This document shows, piece by piece, positions 44,983 through 56,823 of a stretch of DNA of 64,000 bases. Source of the DNA: Buddleja alternifolia (Eukaryota > Streptophyta > Magnoliopsida > Lamiales > Scrophulariaceae); the NCBI GenBank assembly GCA_019426215.1, contig CM033402.1, positions 20,341,104-20,405,103 of the forward strand, given 5' to 3'. The first letter of the stretch is position 1. Each line of letters opens with the position of its first letter. The notes beneath the pieces are model-generated. The model made no database searches, was not told where the DNA came from, and worked only from the letters and a program-made list of their open reading frames with translations. The position numbers and the translations under genes were made by a program.

Positions 44983-46648
44983 CTTTTTTTGTCTCTTCGC
45001 TCTTTCTTCGCCTTGTAGAACTTCTAACGCTAGTTCCAACAAGAGACGATCAATATCGATCATTGTCGTATGTTGAACTTCATCATAATCATGTCTACGA
45101 AGTCTGGCGCTTTCATTTAGTTCTAACAACCTTTCCGTCCAGTCCCTTGGTGGAATACCAAGTTCACGAATTAAGTCATGATAGATATCTCTTTATCGAT
45201 CATTTGACGGTCTCCAATTGATAGGTCATTGTAGCGGTCCGGCCTAGGTAGGAAATCCCATACTTTCTAAGAACTCGGGGTCCAAATCTGGAAGCGCCTA
45301 CTTTCCGAGATAATACCTTGGCTTTCTTTTCTTGGATAGCATTTTCTTAATGCTTACTAATTCTTCGAACAATGAATGCCACTGTTTATTATCTGTCTTG
45401 GAAATCGCTTTGGACTTTTCTTTATCTTCCCCCCTCTTGACATTATCAAGGGAGTTTTTGAGTTCAGCGACATCTCAGCGCAAGATTCTAACTTCTTCGA
45501 CGAGAAGAGCAACTTGTTGAGCGACACTCTGAGCGGCGGCATCGGATGAAGCGTGTCTTTCAGTATCGGCCAGGGCGCTCTGAGCTAAGTGACGATTGAA
45601 TTCAGATGAGAGCTCAGCGATAAGAGGTGATATGCTTTGCATGATAGCAATAGTGCTTTTATTTGCAGCATTGCCAATATCACGACTCCGCGTATCCGAC
45701 ACTATGCGGACATGTCTATCAGCAGCCTCAAAGATCTTGGAGCAGGAACCCTCAATGTTGGTAAGAGAGTTCCGGACTGCTTGTCTAAAGTCTGTGGCTT
45801 CTGAATCGCTCTCAGAATCTGAATCGGAAGAAGGACGCTCTAGGGACGAGAGAAGTCCGGAAGATTTGGAAACTGCAGCCTTACCTTTGGATTTATCTCT
45901 GATAAAAGGTTCTTCAGACGCTTGAGCAATTTCAGCGTGCACTTCTTCAATTGCTCGATCCATGATAGGATCTGCAATCGCTGGGGGCTTGACCACTGGG
46001 GCGCTTGAGGGATCTGGAAGTTGAGCGTCATCCTCAGTAGGAGCACTTTCTTCTTCTATGATTTCGATGGAGGGAGAAGGTTCTCTAACACCAATGACCC
46101 AGAGAGGGCCAAGGGCTTCCATCACATGCCTTGGACTAATGAGGCTAGATTGCGGGATAAAGAATATAGTGTCTTCGCACTCTTCGGTACTTAGTGCAAG
46201 TTGCACACCTTCCGGTAAAGCAATCCCTGAAGTATAACTGTTGAAGAAGTCCAAAATCAAAGGCATGAGCGCTTGAGCTGCTTCTTGGTCCACTGGACTA
46301 ATTAGCGAGATTATCTTGGCCACTTGAATATTTGATTCACTAAAGAGCACGGGGTGAATAGTATATCCTCGAAAATTGGAACATCCTGAAAAGTGATTGA
46401 AAATGATGTCCAGCGCTTGGGCATTTTCAAACACTGCTCTCATGGCTCTGTGGAACTCAGCGTGTTCATTTGAAAAATCCACACGAATTTGACTCTGGCT
46501 TGGAAGAAGAGGTTGTTTACTTGATGAAGCGTCTTCATTTAGGTCAGGAAAGACTCGTTGAACAAACCCGGCACGAAGATGCAAAACGTAGCATCCACCT
46601 TGGCTGTATAAGGCAAGTTGCTGGCGAATGTAGCTTTCGATTACTTGG
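44983..46648 (-). pseudogene. Sirevirus env-like gene, 3' part
   Basis: This continues the env-like gene beyond the inverted LTR fragment. It starts with VIESYIRQQLALYSQGG in the frame closest to the junction and goes on through a frame of 369 codons (46584-45475: FPDLNEDASSSKQPLLPSQ, PRHVMEALGPLWVIGVREP, SSDSDSESDSEATDFRQAVR, an Ala/Gln-rich coiled-coil-like stretch VAQQVALLVEEVRILR). A TGA at 45475-45477 breaks it, after which the same frame runs on through DVAELKNSLDNVK to a TAG near 45298. A last charged piece (RELGIPPRDWTERLLELNES ... EEVLQGEERAKRQ-like) lies in another frame down to about 44983. No clear membrane segment is seen here. The name 'env-like' reflects gene order, not shown function. 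Confidence 0.7.
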
Positions 46649-48122
46649 AATTTTTATCTTTGTAGATTTTAGACTAAGTATTTAATGCCAACTCACTGAT
46701 AGAATTCTGAGTGAGTCTATCAAGGATGAAGTTGAAGATCAGCGTCTGAAGTCAAGAGAAGATAAAGATTTGCTTTGAGCGTCTGTCAAACGCTAAAAGA
46801 CTATTTCAGGATTTTCTGATTCAAGCGTTCGAGCGATTCAAGTGTCTGATTCAAGCGTCCGAGCGATTCAAGCATCCAGTTTTCAGATTCACCTGAAGAA
46901 TTAAACCCAAGTTATCAAGGACTTAAATGCAATCACCAACGGACATTTATTTCCAATGGGAAATAAATTCAAAATGCATTAAATGCTTGATAAGTGCATT
47001 AAATGTAAACAAGACAGTATGACTTGTGGACAAGCCACCTTTTGACTCGACTGTCTGCTTTTCAGAGTTCAAATCTGCTCCTGTCCAATTGGAGCCAGCA
47101 GAATTTCAGGAATGTCAGAAAGGGACTATTTGACGCGCTGCGTGAGAGAAATGAGCCTGATTGTGTCCAACGGATAAATCCCCAGAATCTCTATAAATAG
47201 TACCCTCCAGAAAAACCTTAAAGGGTGTGCAGAGAGAGAAACTTTGCTGAAATAATTTGAGAGAAAAGCTTGCAAACTCCATAGCTAAAATCTATCAAGC
47301 TTCTCAAATACATTCCAGACAGTCACCAGATATCTCAAACCTCTTACAAAGAAGAAACCTAAATTCTTATTGAGATATCCCAAGTTGTTTGAACTTCCCA
47401 ACATCAAACAAACCTGTTACAATAAACCCTCAACACCTTTCATCTGAGTAAGAAAGATTGTTGACTTCCACAGGCAGTATTTTTTAGTAAGAGAAGCTTG
47501 TTGAGGAAAGGTCTTTATTGGAGCTGAAGTCTGTGTGATCAAGGAGCTCAAGGCCTTCTTGGAGAAGATCTTTATTGGAGCTGAAATCTGTGTGATCAAG
47601 GAGCTCGAGATCGTCTTCACCTCTCTCCCTAATTTGTAGAAGATTCTGTGTGATTCTTTGAGAATCATTTTAGTGGATTGCCTCCAAGTGTTCAAGGAGA
47701 AGAAGGACGTAGTTGGGATTACACCACCCAACGAACCTTACAAATATTGTGTTCTTTACTTTACATTCAGTTTTCATATTGTCATATCATAAACTGATCA
47801 GGTAGAACTTAATCAAACGCTAAGCAACTAAATACCCTTTCTGTGACGCAAAATCTTTTAAAGAGAAGACTACAAAAATCATTTTGTTGTGCTAACCCTG
47901 ATGAAAGAACTGAACGCTTAAACCTGAGTGGTTATAGTATTCAAATCTTGAGTCTAAGTTAACTTTATCAAAACAGTCTTCAAGTAAACGCTTAGCCAAG
48001 CGTTTACATTTTCAAGCGTCCAAATCAATTTTAATACGAAAAATTTTGAAGTCGAAAAAGACTTCAGGGTCTATTCAACCCCCCCCCCCCTTCTAGAGCC
48101 TTTCGTATGCCACTTGGGACCA
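46649..48122 (+). repeat. Inverted partial LTR of a related Sirevirus inside the env-like gene
   Basis: From AATTTTTATCTTTGTAGA to CCACTTGGGACCA it matches the element's own LTR in reverse complement, so it is oriented on the plus strand. It lacks about 170 bp at the LTR start (the TGTAAGGAAATTT part) and the last few bases. It is clearly diverged from both LTRs of the host element, so it came from another copy. No target duplication was recognised. It separates the two halves of the env-like gene. Confidence 0.8.
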
Positions 48123-48738
48123 ACACTTCTTCATCTGGATCTTTGTTCCAATCATCCATGTGGGGGTTCTTGAAAACAATCTTGATTTGGCACTGAGGAT
48201 AAAAGGACTCGTCCGAGCGATCGTTGAATTGAAACGCTGAAGATCAAGATCAGCTTTGTTGAAAACTGGACGACGAATATACTCAAAGCGTGATTGAAGA
48301 CGGTCCAAGTTATATAGTCCTAGATTGGCAATACGCTCGAAGATTTCAAACTTGAGAGAGTTGGACAAATCGGGCCGATGGAGAGTTGTTTGAAATTGTA
48401 TTTCCAACTCGGCAAGCGTTTGAGTGTCTCGTTCTCTGGCGGCATAATAAAATTCAACATCTGGAGTGTATCCCCGCGGGAAGAAATTGATGACACGAGG
48501 ACGAGGTCCTGTTGGCGTAGGAACAATGGAAATCGCTTCTGTTGGGATGGGGGCCACTTCTATCGACCGCCAGCGTTTAAAGTCGCTTCAGTGGCTGATG
48601 AGGTTTCAGCGACAGGAAGGGCTTGAGATGCTTCCTTAGCGATATCCACAACAATTGTCATATCCACATCCACTTCAACTGGAATCTCGGATGGAAGAGG
48701 GGCATCAGCGATTGGTGCCTCTGGAGGTACATCTTGAG

Positions 48739-48815
48739 CTGATACATGTAAGCGATTGAGAAAAGCAAGCAAAATTTCCAGTAAGTAGAAAGATAGAAAA
48801 GACTAAATCACTTAC
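48739..48815 (-). other. Predicted phase-1 intron 2 of the env-like gene (77 bp)
   Basis: GTAAGTGATTTAG...CTTACATGTATCAG on the minus strand. It contains stops and is T-rich. Removal joins CAG G|CT CAA and restores an open frame. Confidence 0.65.
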
Positions 48816-48995
48816 CCTGAGGAATATCGTCGATTATTTCAGTCGCTTGATCTATTTCTGGGATAGGTTCTTCAAGCTCTGGAACAACTTCTTCTGGATC
48901 TAAGTTGAGAAAAGAAGTTATAGGATCAGCACGAATGGGAATATCTAATTCTTCAAGGGTGTTGAGAACATATTGAATATCTGCTCGACATTGTG

Positions 48996-49075
48996 CTGAA
49001 AGAATTTTTATCCTAGCGTTAGAGACTTAGAAACTAACGAGGAATGATATACGAATTTGCTTAGCAAATACTTAC
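48996..49075 (-). other. Predicted phase-1 intron 1 of the env-like gene (80 bp)
   Basis: GTAAGTATTTGC...AAATTCTTTCAG on the minus strand, with stops in frame. Removal joins CAG G|CA CAA and keeps the frame open. The donor context TCAGG|GTAAGT is identical to that of intron 2. Confidence 0.65.
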
Positions 49076-50354
49076 CCTGAAAACTAGAAGGCCTCTCAGA
49101 TTGAGTAGCGGCTTGAGGATCTGAGCTGATTTCTGGAACAGCGTCAGCAGGAGGAACGCTCACTGACTCTCTAAGCGCTGGTTTAGCTGAAGCGCTAGAG
49201 GAGGCTGCGGGAGTAGAAAGAGGAGTAGGTCTTCGTGCAAGTGGTACTTCTTCTTCTACGAATTCCTCTTCCTCGGGAACGGAAAAGATAAACGCTGGAG
49301 GAGGCGATGGAGATTTAGGAGAAGGAGAAGGGATCTTCTGCTTCTTTTTGGGCTCCGGCTTCTTCTTCATGGGTTCAGGCTTCTGTTTCTTTGCTGGCTT
49401 GGATGGCTCAGCGACTTTGAGAGTTATCTTTCTCTTAGGTCGCTTGACCACGACTTCTTCTTCGGATGAAGAGGATGATGATGAAGAGGAAGACTCTTGA
49501 TCTTCATCATCACTACGAACAACTCCTAAGGCACGAAGTCGCTCACGCTCTTCTTTTGGAACAGCTGCACCACCTATCTTCCTTGGTTTTTGCAGCTCAC
49601 GGATCATTTTCTTTCCGTAGAATTTTGTCGCTGGAATTTTCTTGCCAGAAGAGTTTGTATAATAGCAAGTGCTAAGAATATGACTTAGCACAATCCTATA
49701 AGGCTTGGGATTCACCGATTTGGCCATCGCTGCCTTGAAGCGATTAAAAACATAGAGAGACCAATTTATCTTCAATTTGGTCAGAATGGCCACCATCATC
49801 TTGTATTGTAGGTTTGTAACTTTATCGAATGCCCCTTTTCTGCATTCAATCATCTTTGAGCATATATCTGCGAGAATAACATATTCTCCCTTCATGTCGT
49901 TCTTCTTGAAGTTCGGCCCGTATGCAGTAACAACATCTTCTTTCTTGACCAATTCCCAGACTTTTGTAGCATCTCCGAGATTAACGTGTTCCACCTCAGA
50001 GCCATCATTGGGTAGAACCAATAATGAAGAAATCAAGGAAGGGGTAAGAACAAAAGTTTCTTTGGCGAAGGGGAAAACGCAGAATATGGAATTGCCGTCT
50101 ACAAAAATCTGGGCATTGTTGAAAAAGTGGAGAGATTCATCTTCAAAGTAGTTAAAAATAATAGTGATCATATCTCACAAACCAGATTCTTGAACGAGTG
50201 GAAGAATCGTTAGAAGAGGAAAGTTCTGGTTTTCAAACAGATAGTCCCAGTTAACCAGAAATCCGGCGTTAACAGTGACTGGTTTTTCAGCACGGGAAGT
50301 TTTTACGGTAGCAGACTTGGATGTTTTGGAAGATTTTGCAACTTTGGGTGCCAT

Positions 50355-51232
50355 TGCTGAAAGTTTGAAAGCTTTTTGAGAGAAAGAAATATTTGCCTTG
50401 AGAAAGATGAAGATTTTTACAGTAGAGAGAATTTGTGAGAGTGATAAAATCTGACTGTAAAGACCTTGAAGGGTTTAAATAGAGGCAAAAATTAACTTTT
50501 CAATGGCTACGATGTTGACACGTGGTCAGTCAAAGAGTTTGAATTTTGAAAAGAGTCAAATTTGATACGTTTTAGGAAAATACGGATGCAAAAAGTGAGG
50601 TAAAATAGTTTATCAGTTACCAAAAAATGCAAAATTTTGGGATCCGCAGTTACCAAATTAAATGAAAGACGTTTGAAAGGATTTGAAATTTTCAGCATGA
50701 AATACACGCGCCTGATAGTACACTGACATGTAATCAGACTCGTGCAGACCTGAACTATCTCGATTTTAGATAAATGTCAATAACCGTCAGTTTGATTTGA
50801 TAGACACGTGTGGGTAGTTATCAAATCTAATCTTTTATACTTATCCACACGCGATCCTTTTATCGATGAAAACTATGCATGATTTTAAAATAATTTTCTT
50901 AGCGTTATCGTGGGAATTTCTTTAACGCTTAAGACTTTTGGAAAACAAAATTTAATTCTGTAAAGTTTGTGATAAAATCAATCGCTTGAATTTTTAAATG
51001 ACAAATTTGTTTAGAGATTGACTTCGTCCTGCATAAAGATAAGCGCTAGTGATTAATGCATAAAAATTTTAATCATTTTTTATCACAGTCGCTTATAAAT
51101 TGTTAGAAGTACAATTTTAAAGTTCCCCCTAAAATTGATGACTTATTTCAGATTTTGTCAAAACGCTTTAGACATAAACATAAGGTGGATTCCCCTTAAA
51201 TTATATTCCTATTAAATATGATGCTTTATGAT
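50355..51232 (-). other. pol-env spacer of the Sirevirus
   Basis: AT-rich, without a usable reading frame. It includes the leader of the env-like gene. A splice acceptor or internal promoter for a separate env-like RNA would be expected somewhere here but none can be fixed. Confidence 0.5.
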
Positions 51233-54200
51233 TTAAGCGTTTAAATCAATCATACCTAATTCACTTCTCAAAGTGAGAAAGCGTTGTTCGTTGAGCGGTT
51301 TGGTGAAGATATCTGCCAATTGTTTGTCAATTCCAATGAAGTGCATGGAGATATCTTTCTTTTGAACATGGTCACGCAAGAAATGGTATCTAATGTCAAT
51401 GTGTTTAGTTCTAGAATGAAGGACATGATTTTGGGTCATAGCTAAAGCGCTTTGGTTATCACAATGGATTGGGGTAGGACCTAGGATAATTCCATAGTCT
51501 CTAAGTTGTTGCCTCATCCAAAGAATTTGCGCACAACAGCTCCCAGCGGGTACATATTCTGCCTCAGCGGTAGAAGTCGCTATGGATTGTTATTTCTTAC
51601 TATGCCACGAAACTAGTCTATCACCTAGAAATTGACATGTACCACTAGTACTTTTCCTATCTATTTTGCATCCTGCAAAATCTGCGTCTGAATAACCAAT
51701 TAGTTCAAAAGGAGAGTCCCGTGGATACCATAAGCCCACATTTTGTGTGCCTTTTAGGTATTTAAGGATTCTCTTGGCAGCATTTAAGTGTGATTCTCTA
51801 GGATCAGCTTGAAATCGTGCACACATGCATACCGAAAACATAATATCCGGTCTACTAGCGGTAAGATAAAGAAGTGATCCAATGATACCTCTATAGTTAG
51901 TGATATCAATTCTCTTCCCACTTTCATCTTTATCTAATTTAAGCGTTTGGCTCATTGGAATTTTTGAAGATGATGCATTTTCCATACCAAATTTCTTAAT
52001 CATATCTTTTGTATATTTAACTTGGTTTATAAATAATCCATTAGGGAGTTGTTTAACTTGAAATCCTAAGAAGAAAGTTAATTCACCCATCATGCTCATT
52101 TCAAATTGATCTTGCATCATTTTCAAAAATTTCTCACACAATCGCTTATTTGTAGAACCAAATATAATATCATCAACATAAATTTAGACTAAGAGAATAT
52201 CTTCATTATGGGTAATTTTAAATAACGTTGTGTCAACGCTGCCTTTTGAAAAGCCTTTACCTATAAGGAAGATAGAGAGAGTGTCATACCATGCTCTTGG
52301 TGCTTGTTTAAGGCCATAGAGTGCCTTATCCAGCTTATAGACCATACTTTTTCCATAGTTGTTGATGAATCCTGGAGGTTGCTCCACATAGACTTTTTCT
52401 TGGAGTTTACCATTCAAGAAAGCACTTTTCACGTCCATTTGGTACACCGTGAATTTGTTGAATGCGGCAAACGCTAGGAACATACGAATCGCTTCACGAC
52501 AGGCTACTGGGGCGTATGTCTCATCAAAATCAATACCCTCTTCTTGACAATAACCCTGAGTGACTAGTCTGGCTTTGTTTCTTATAACAATGCCATCTTC
52601 GTCCATCTTGTTCCTAAAAACCCATCTAGTCCCAACAACTCCTTGATGAGTTGGCCTTGGTACTAGCGTCCAAACCTTGCTTCTCTCAAATTGGTTATGC
52701 TCTTCTTGCATTGCTTCAACCCAACTTGAATCACTGAGCGCTTCATCCACTTTCTTTGGTTCCATTTGAGATAAGAAACTTGCGAACATGGCCTCATTAA
52801 TTGTAGCTGACCTAGTTCTAACAGGTGCTTCCATATCTCCAATTATTAGCTCTGGTGGATGGTCTCTAAGACATTTACGGTCTGGTTGGAAAGGGTTGAG
52901 AGACTCTTGGTCATCAATCGCTTGATCCCTATTTGTCTCTGGCACAGTCGCTTCATCATTCACAGTTCCAGTTTGCTCTTGATGATTATTTTCTTCATGA
53001 TCATCAGCGATTCTCACTTTACCATCATTTGTAACCTCACGAGTAACCTTAGGAATAGGCACAAAGATCTCATCATCAGCGTCATCATCACTATCATCAT
53101 TGAGGTTAATTTGTGACGCTTGTTGGGCAAGATCTTTAATTCCTACATCATCAGGATTAACCTTACTCGGTTCTTGGTTAGCATCATCAAACACAACATG
53201 AATGGATTCTTCAACCTTTGATTTGATCTTATTTAGGATGCGAAAACTCTTTCCATTCTTGGCATAGCCTAGAAAGATTCCCTCATCCGCTTTAGGATCA
53301 AAAGTCTTTAGGCTATGGGATCCATTATTGTGAATGAAACATTTTGAACCAAATACATGAAAATATGAGACGTTAGGCTTACGTCCCTTCCACAACTCAT
53401 ATGGAGTCTTCTCATGTTGCTTGTTGATCATACACCGGTTCTGAGTGTAGCAAGCTGTGTTGATGGCTTCGGCCCAAAACCTTTGAGCCAGCTTAGACTC
53501 TGCAAGCATTGTCCTAGTGGCTTCTTTAAGCGTTCTGTTTCGTTTCTCAGGAACTCCATTTTGTTGAGGTGTTCTAGGAGCAGAATACTCATGAAGTATT
53601 CCAAAATCTGTACAAAACTTCTCAACAAATTGGTTAGTAAATTTAGTTACTCTATTGCTTCTAATTCTCGTCACTTTTAGATCTTTTGAATTTTGCAATT
53701 GACGGATTAGCGCTGTGAGCTTGACACTAGTTTCATCTTTAGTCGCTAGAAATTCTACCCATGTATAGCCAGAGAAATCATCAACTATTACTAGCGAGTA
53801 TTTTTTACCACTAACACTCATGATTTGAATGGGACCAAACAAATCTAAATGCAATAGTTCAAGAATTCTAGAAGTAGATAGACATGGTTTCTTCTTAAAA
53901 GATGATTTAACTTGTTTACCCATTTGACATGCATCACATAAGCGATTCTTATGAAAGGAACCCTTAGGTAATCCCTCTACAAGATTTAGCAATATTAACT
54001 GAGAGATTGCCTTAAAGTTGAGTTGATTCATTTTTTTATGCCATAACCAACCCAATTCATTTTGACTTTTAGCAATAAAGCATGTGGGGTTGTTATCAAG
54101 TGTAAAATTCCAATCCACTAAATACATATTATTTGTTCTTTTTCCTCTTAATTCAGTAGACTTAGTCTTAGCGTCGTTGACATAGCAGAAGTTACTTGAA

Positions 54201-54475
54201 AAATTGACATCAAAGCCTTTATCACAAAATTGACTAATGCTCAACAAATTATGCTTAAGACCCTCAACATAATATACATCACTGATCATGATGTTCCCCC
54301 TATGCATGATACCTATACCTTTGGTTTTACCTTTGGAGTTATCACCGAATATAACTTGAGGACCGTTGATTGTACGATAGTTGATCAAGAGATCCTTTGA
54401 GCCAGTCATGTGCCTTGACGACCCACTATCGATGTACCAAACTGAAGTGTCGGTGTTGGCTCTAAGTACCTGCAT
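51233..54475 (-). pseudogene. Sirevirus pol: protease, integrase, reverse transcriptase, RNase H
   Basis: ATG at 54475 ([20 protein letters not shown]). In order: aspartic protease [11 protein letters not shown]-pre-integrase ([19 protein letters not shown]); integrase ([18 protein letters not shown], then RSNRVTKF where the family has RSD.G.EF, and [10 protein letters not shown]); reverse transcriptase ([41 protein letters not shown]); RNase H (DADFAGCKIDRKSTSG, HCDNQSALAM, HIDIRYHF, LADIFTKPL). In-frame stops lie at 52184-52186 (TAA, just before YVDD) and 51590-51592 (TAA, inside RNase H); otherwise one frame reads through to 51233. The integrase Asp-to-Asn change alone would abolish integration. 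Copia order (integrase before RT) is plain. Confidence 0.94.
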
Positions 54476-54488
54476 TTAAAGGGCAATT

Positions 54489-56710
54489 CTAATTCTTCTT
54501 AGGTACCCATGTTGTTTTGGGTCCTTCAACGTTACTAGCTTTGGTTTGAATTAAAACTTTCGGAACCCATATTTGCCTTGTCTTCATTACGGGAAGATTG
54601 GCCTTTTTGGGTTTCGGTTTATGTTGTGTGTGCTTTTTGGGTGTATAGTAATATCCTCGATTATAATAATAATCATAATCGTAATCATAGTCATAATCAT
54701 AATTATCATAGTATCGATAATATGATCTTGACTGTCTTGGATATTGACGCTGGTATTTACTTGGCGCTGGCTTGGGTTGCACTTTTGGTGCTGAACGCTT
54801 AGTGCTTGATTCACAGTGTTCAGGCTTACCTTTAGCCTTTTGAGCGTTTGGATGAACCCTTTTTTGTGAATCATTTGCTTTAGCCTTACCCTTGCCTGAT
54901 TCAGCGTTGGTTTTCTCATTGGGCCTCGTACCGTTGTCGCTAGGTTCATTTAGCGTTTGACTTTGTGAACCTTTCTCAACAAAGAGAACACTCTTTTCTT
55001 TGTTGTTTGCCGTAACATTAGATTTATTTAGTTGTTTACCGAATTTATTGTATCCTAAACCGGTCTTTTCACCATATAATCTAGTTACCTCAGTCACATT
55101 ATCCAACTTTCTAGAAGCTTTTGATAATGATGAGATGAGCTGCTCTGATTTGGCAAGTCTAGCGATCAAATCAGCTTCTCTCTTGACTATTATATCAAGA
55201 TCGCTTTTCAATTGAATAATCTCACTCTCAAGTGATTGGTTCTTCTCAATGCATTGTTGTTGAACCTTCAACTCTACTTTGAGCGTTACTTTATCTCTTG
55301 TGAGTGATGAGATAACGGCGAGATCATTTTGATATATTTTGACGGCTTCTTGACAATCTTTATAATATTCATTAACTTTGTCAAGTAGTTCATCATAAGA
55401 AAGAGGATGAGATAATTCATTGGTTACCTCTAGTAGCAATTCGTCAGACGCTTCATCTTCTCTTGCCATGAGACAGATCAACGCTGAGTCGCTTGTAGGC
55501 TTATCATCACTACTTTCATCTGATGATTCCAAGTCCTCTTCAGGTGCGGGAAATGGTTCAGATTCCGCTAGCAAACCTTGTTGGCGAAGGTTGCTCCTGA
55601 ATTGGTTTCTATCCACATAGTCTTGCCTTGTGGGCTTAGAGACATTTGGATAAGGGCAATTTACCTGGTAGTGCCCTGGTTTCCTGCAATTATAACACAA
55701 ATTAGTTTTCATTTTTTGTTCAGTGGATAATCGCTTTGATCCAACTAGCGCTGAGAGATTTTGTGTAGGCGATGAAGGCGCTTGATATGGAACTGGCGCA
55801 ACTGGTTGAGGTGCTGAGTACACTGGCGCTTGATACTGAGGCGCTGGTGCTAGGGGAGGAGTTTGAAATGAAGTTTGTCCAATAGGATTTCTCTTTTCAT
55901 ATCTTAGAAATTTCTTGAATTTCTTGACTAATAAGGTCATTTCCTTTTCTTCATTTGATTCCACTGGTTTAACTTCACTAACCGCTTTACCCTTATTTTT
56001 TGTGGTAGTGATTAAAGCTCCTGATTCAGTCGCTGAAGTTGTAGTGTCGCTGACTTCACCTAACTCGAATTCGAATGCCTTTAACTCTGAAAACACATGT
56101 TCTAGAGTAAGAGTCTCCAAAGTTTGTGATTCTCTCATAGCAACTGTCTTGATCAAGTATTTACTTGGAAGACTTCTGAAAATCTTATTGACCATTTCCT
56201 TGTTGGTCAATTCTTTATCTAATGACGCTAACTCGGTAATGAGCAAGGTGAATCTTGCGTCAAATTGTTCTAGCGTCTCACTGGGCTGCATTTTGAAATG
56301 CTCGAATCTTTGCATGGCTATGGAGAGCTTGTTCTCCTTCATTTGTGCTGAACCTTCGCACACAATGGCCAACTTATCCCATATATCTTTGGAGGTTTTA
56401 CATTGCTTGATCTTGTTGAACAATGCATCATTATCTCCTAGCGCTGAGTAAAGTGCACTCGTCCAACATTATCCAGATTAGCTCTTTTTCTATCCTCTGG
56501 CGTCCATTCTATCTTAGGTTTCTCGACATAACCATCTGGAGTAACCTCGGTTGCTCTTGGGGCTCGAGTTACAACTTTCATAATCTGAATGGGGCCATCT
56601 GTAATCACATCACACATTTCATTATCGCATGAACATAAATATGCGAATGTTCTAAGTTTCCAAGAATCATAGTTTGATTCTACCAACTTAGGCATTTTGT
56701 TGAAAGCCAT
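54489..56710 (-). pseudogene. Sirevirus gag
   Basis: ATG at 56710 (MAFNKMPKLVESNYDSWKLR). A frame change near 56446 separates the first 85 or so codons from the rest (MFNKIKQCKTSKDIWDKL...). The capsid part (UBN2-like: IRSLPSKYLIKTVAMRES-like) is followed by a Pro/Ala/Tyr-rich linker, a zinc knuckle CYNCRKPGHYQVNC (CCHC intact, near 55680), a long coiled-coil-like region (about 55080-55400), Lys/Ala-rich stretches and a Tyr-Asp repeat region (YDNYDYDYDYDYDYYY near 54670-54720). It ends TWVPKKN-stop at 54489, with pol opening in another frame 14 bp later. The long gag with a coiled coil after the zinc knuckle fits Sireviruses. Confidence 0.9.
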
Positions 56711-56809
56711 AATGAGATGTTTTAAAGAGAGATTTTAAAAGCCATTAATTTTAAAAATGGATCTGAACAAGCAGTTACGCTCGGAAACGCTTAGGTTTCT
56801 CCTTCAATC

Positions 56810-56823
56810 GCTCTGATACTACT
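56810..56823 (-). other. Primer-binding site of the Sirevirus (tRNA-Met type)
   Basis: On the minus strand AGTAGTATCAGAGC follows the LTR end CCACCA. It matches TGGTATCAGAGC apart from one base. Confidence 0.75.

Larger units (their letters stand above)
48123..50354 (-). pseudogene. Sirevirus env-like gene, 5' part, with two predicted introns
   Basis: ATG at 50354 (MAPKVAKSSKTSKSATVKTS). Exon 1 runs to 49076 and holds a conserved globular part (FPLLTILPLVQESG, VLTPSLISSLLVLPNDGSE, VSHILSTCYYTNSSGKKI-like), a ten-serine run with acidic residues (49470-49500), basic KKPEPKKKQK and Pro-rich PSPSPKSPSPPPAF. An in-frame TGA at 50175-50177 interrupts it. A donor G|GTAAGT at 49075 pairs with TTTCAG ending at 48996. 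Exon 2 is 48995-48816. A second donor G|GTAAGT at 48815 pairs with TATCAG ending at 48739. Both joins keep the frame (...SFQ-A-QCRA..., ...IPQ-A-QDVP...). Exon 3 shows a frame change near 48558 and stops at the inverted LTR fragment. Function is unknown; a structural or envelope role has been proposed for such genes. Confidence 0.75.
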
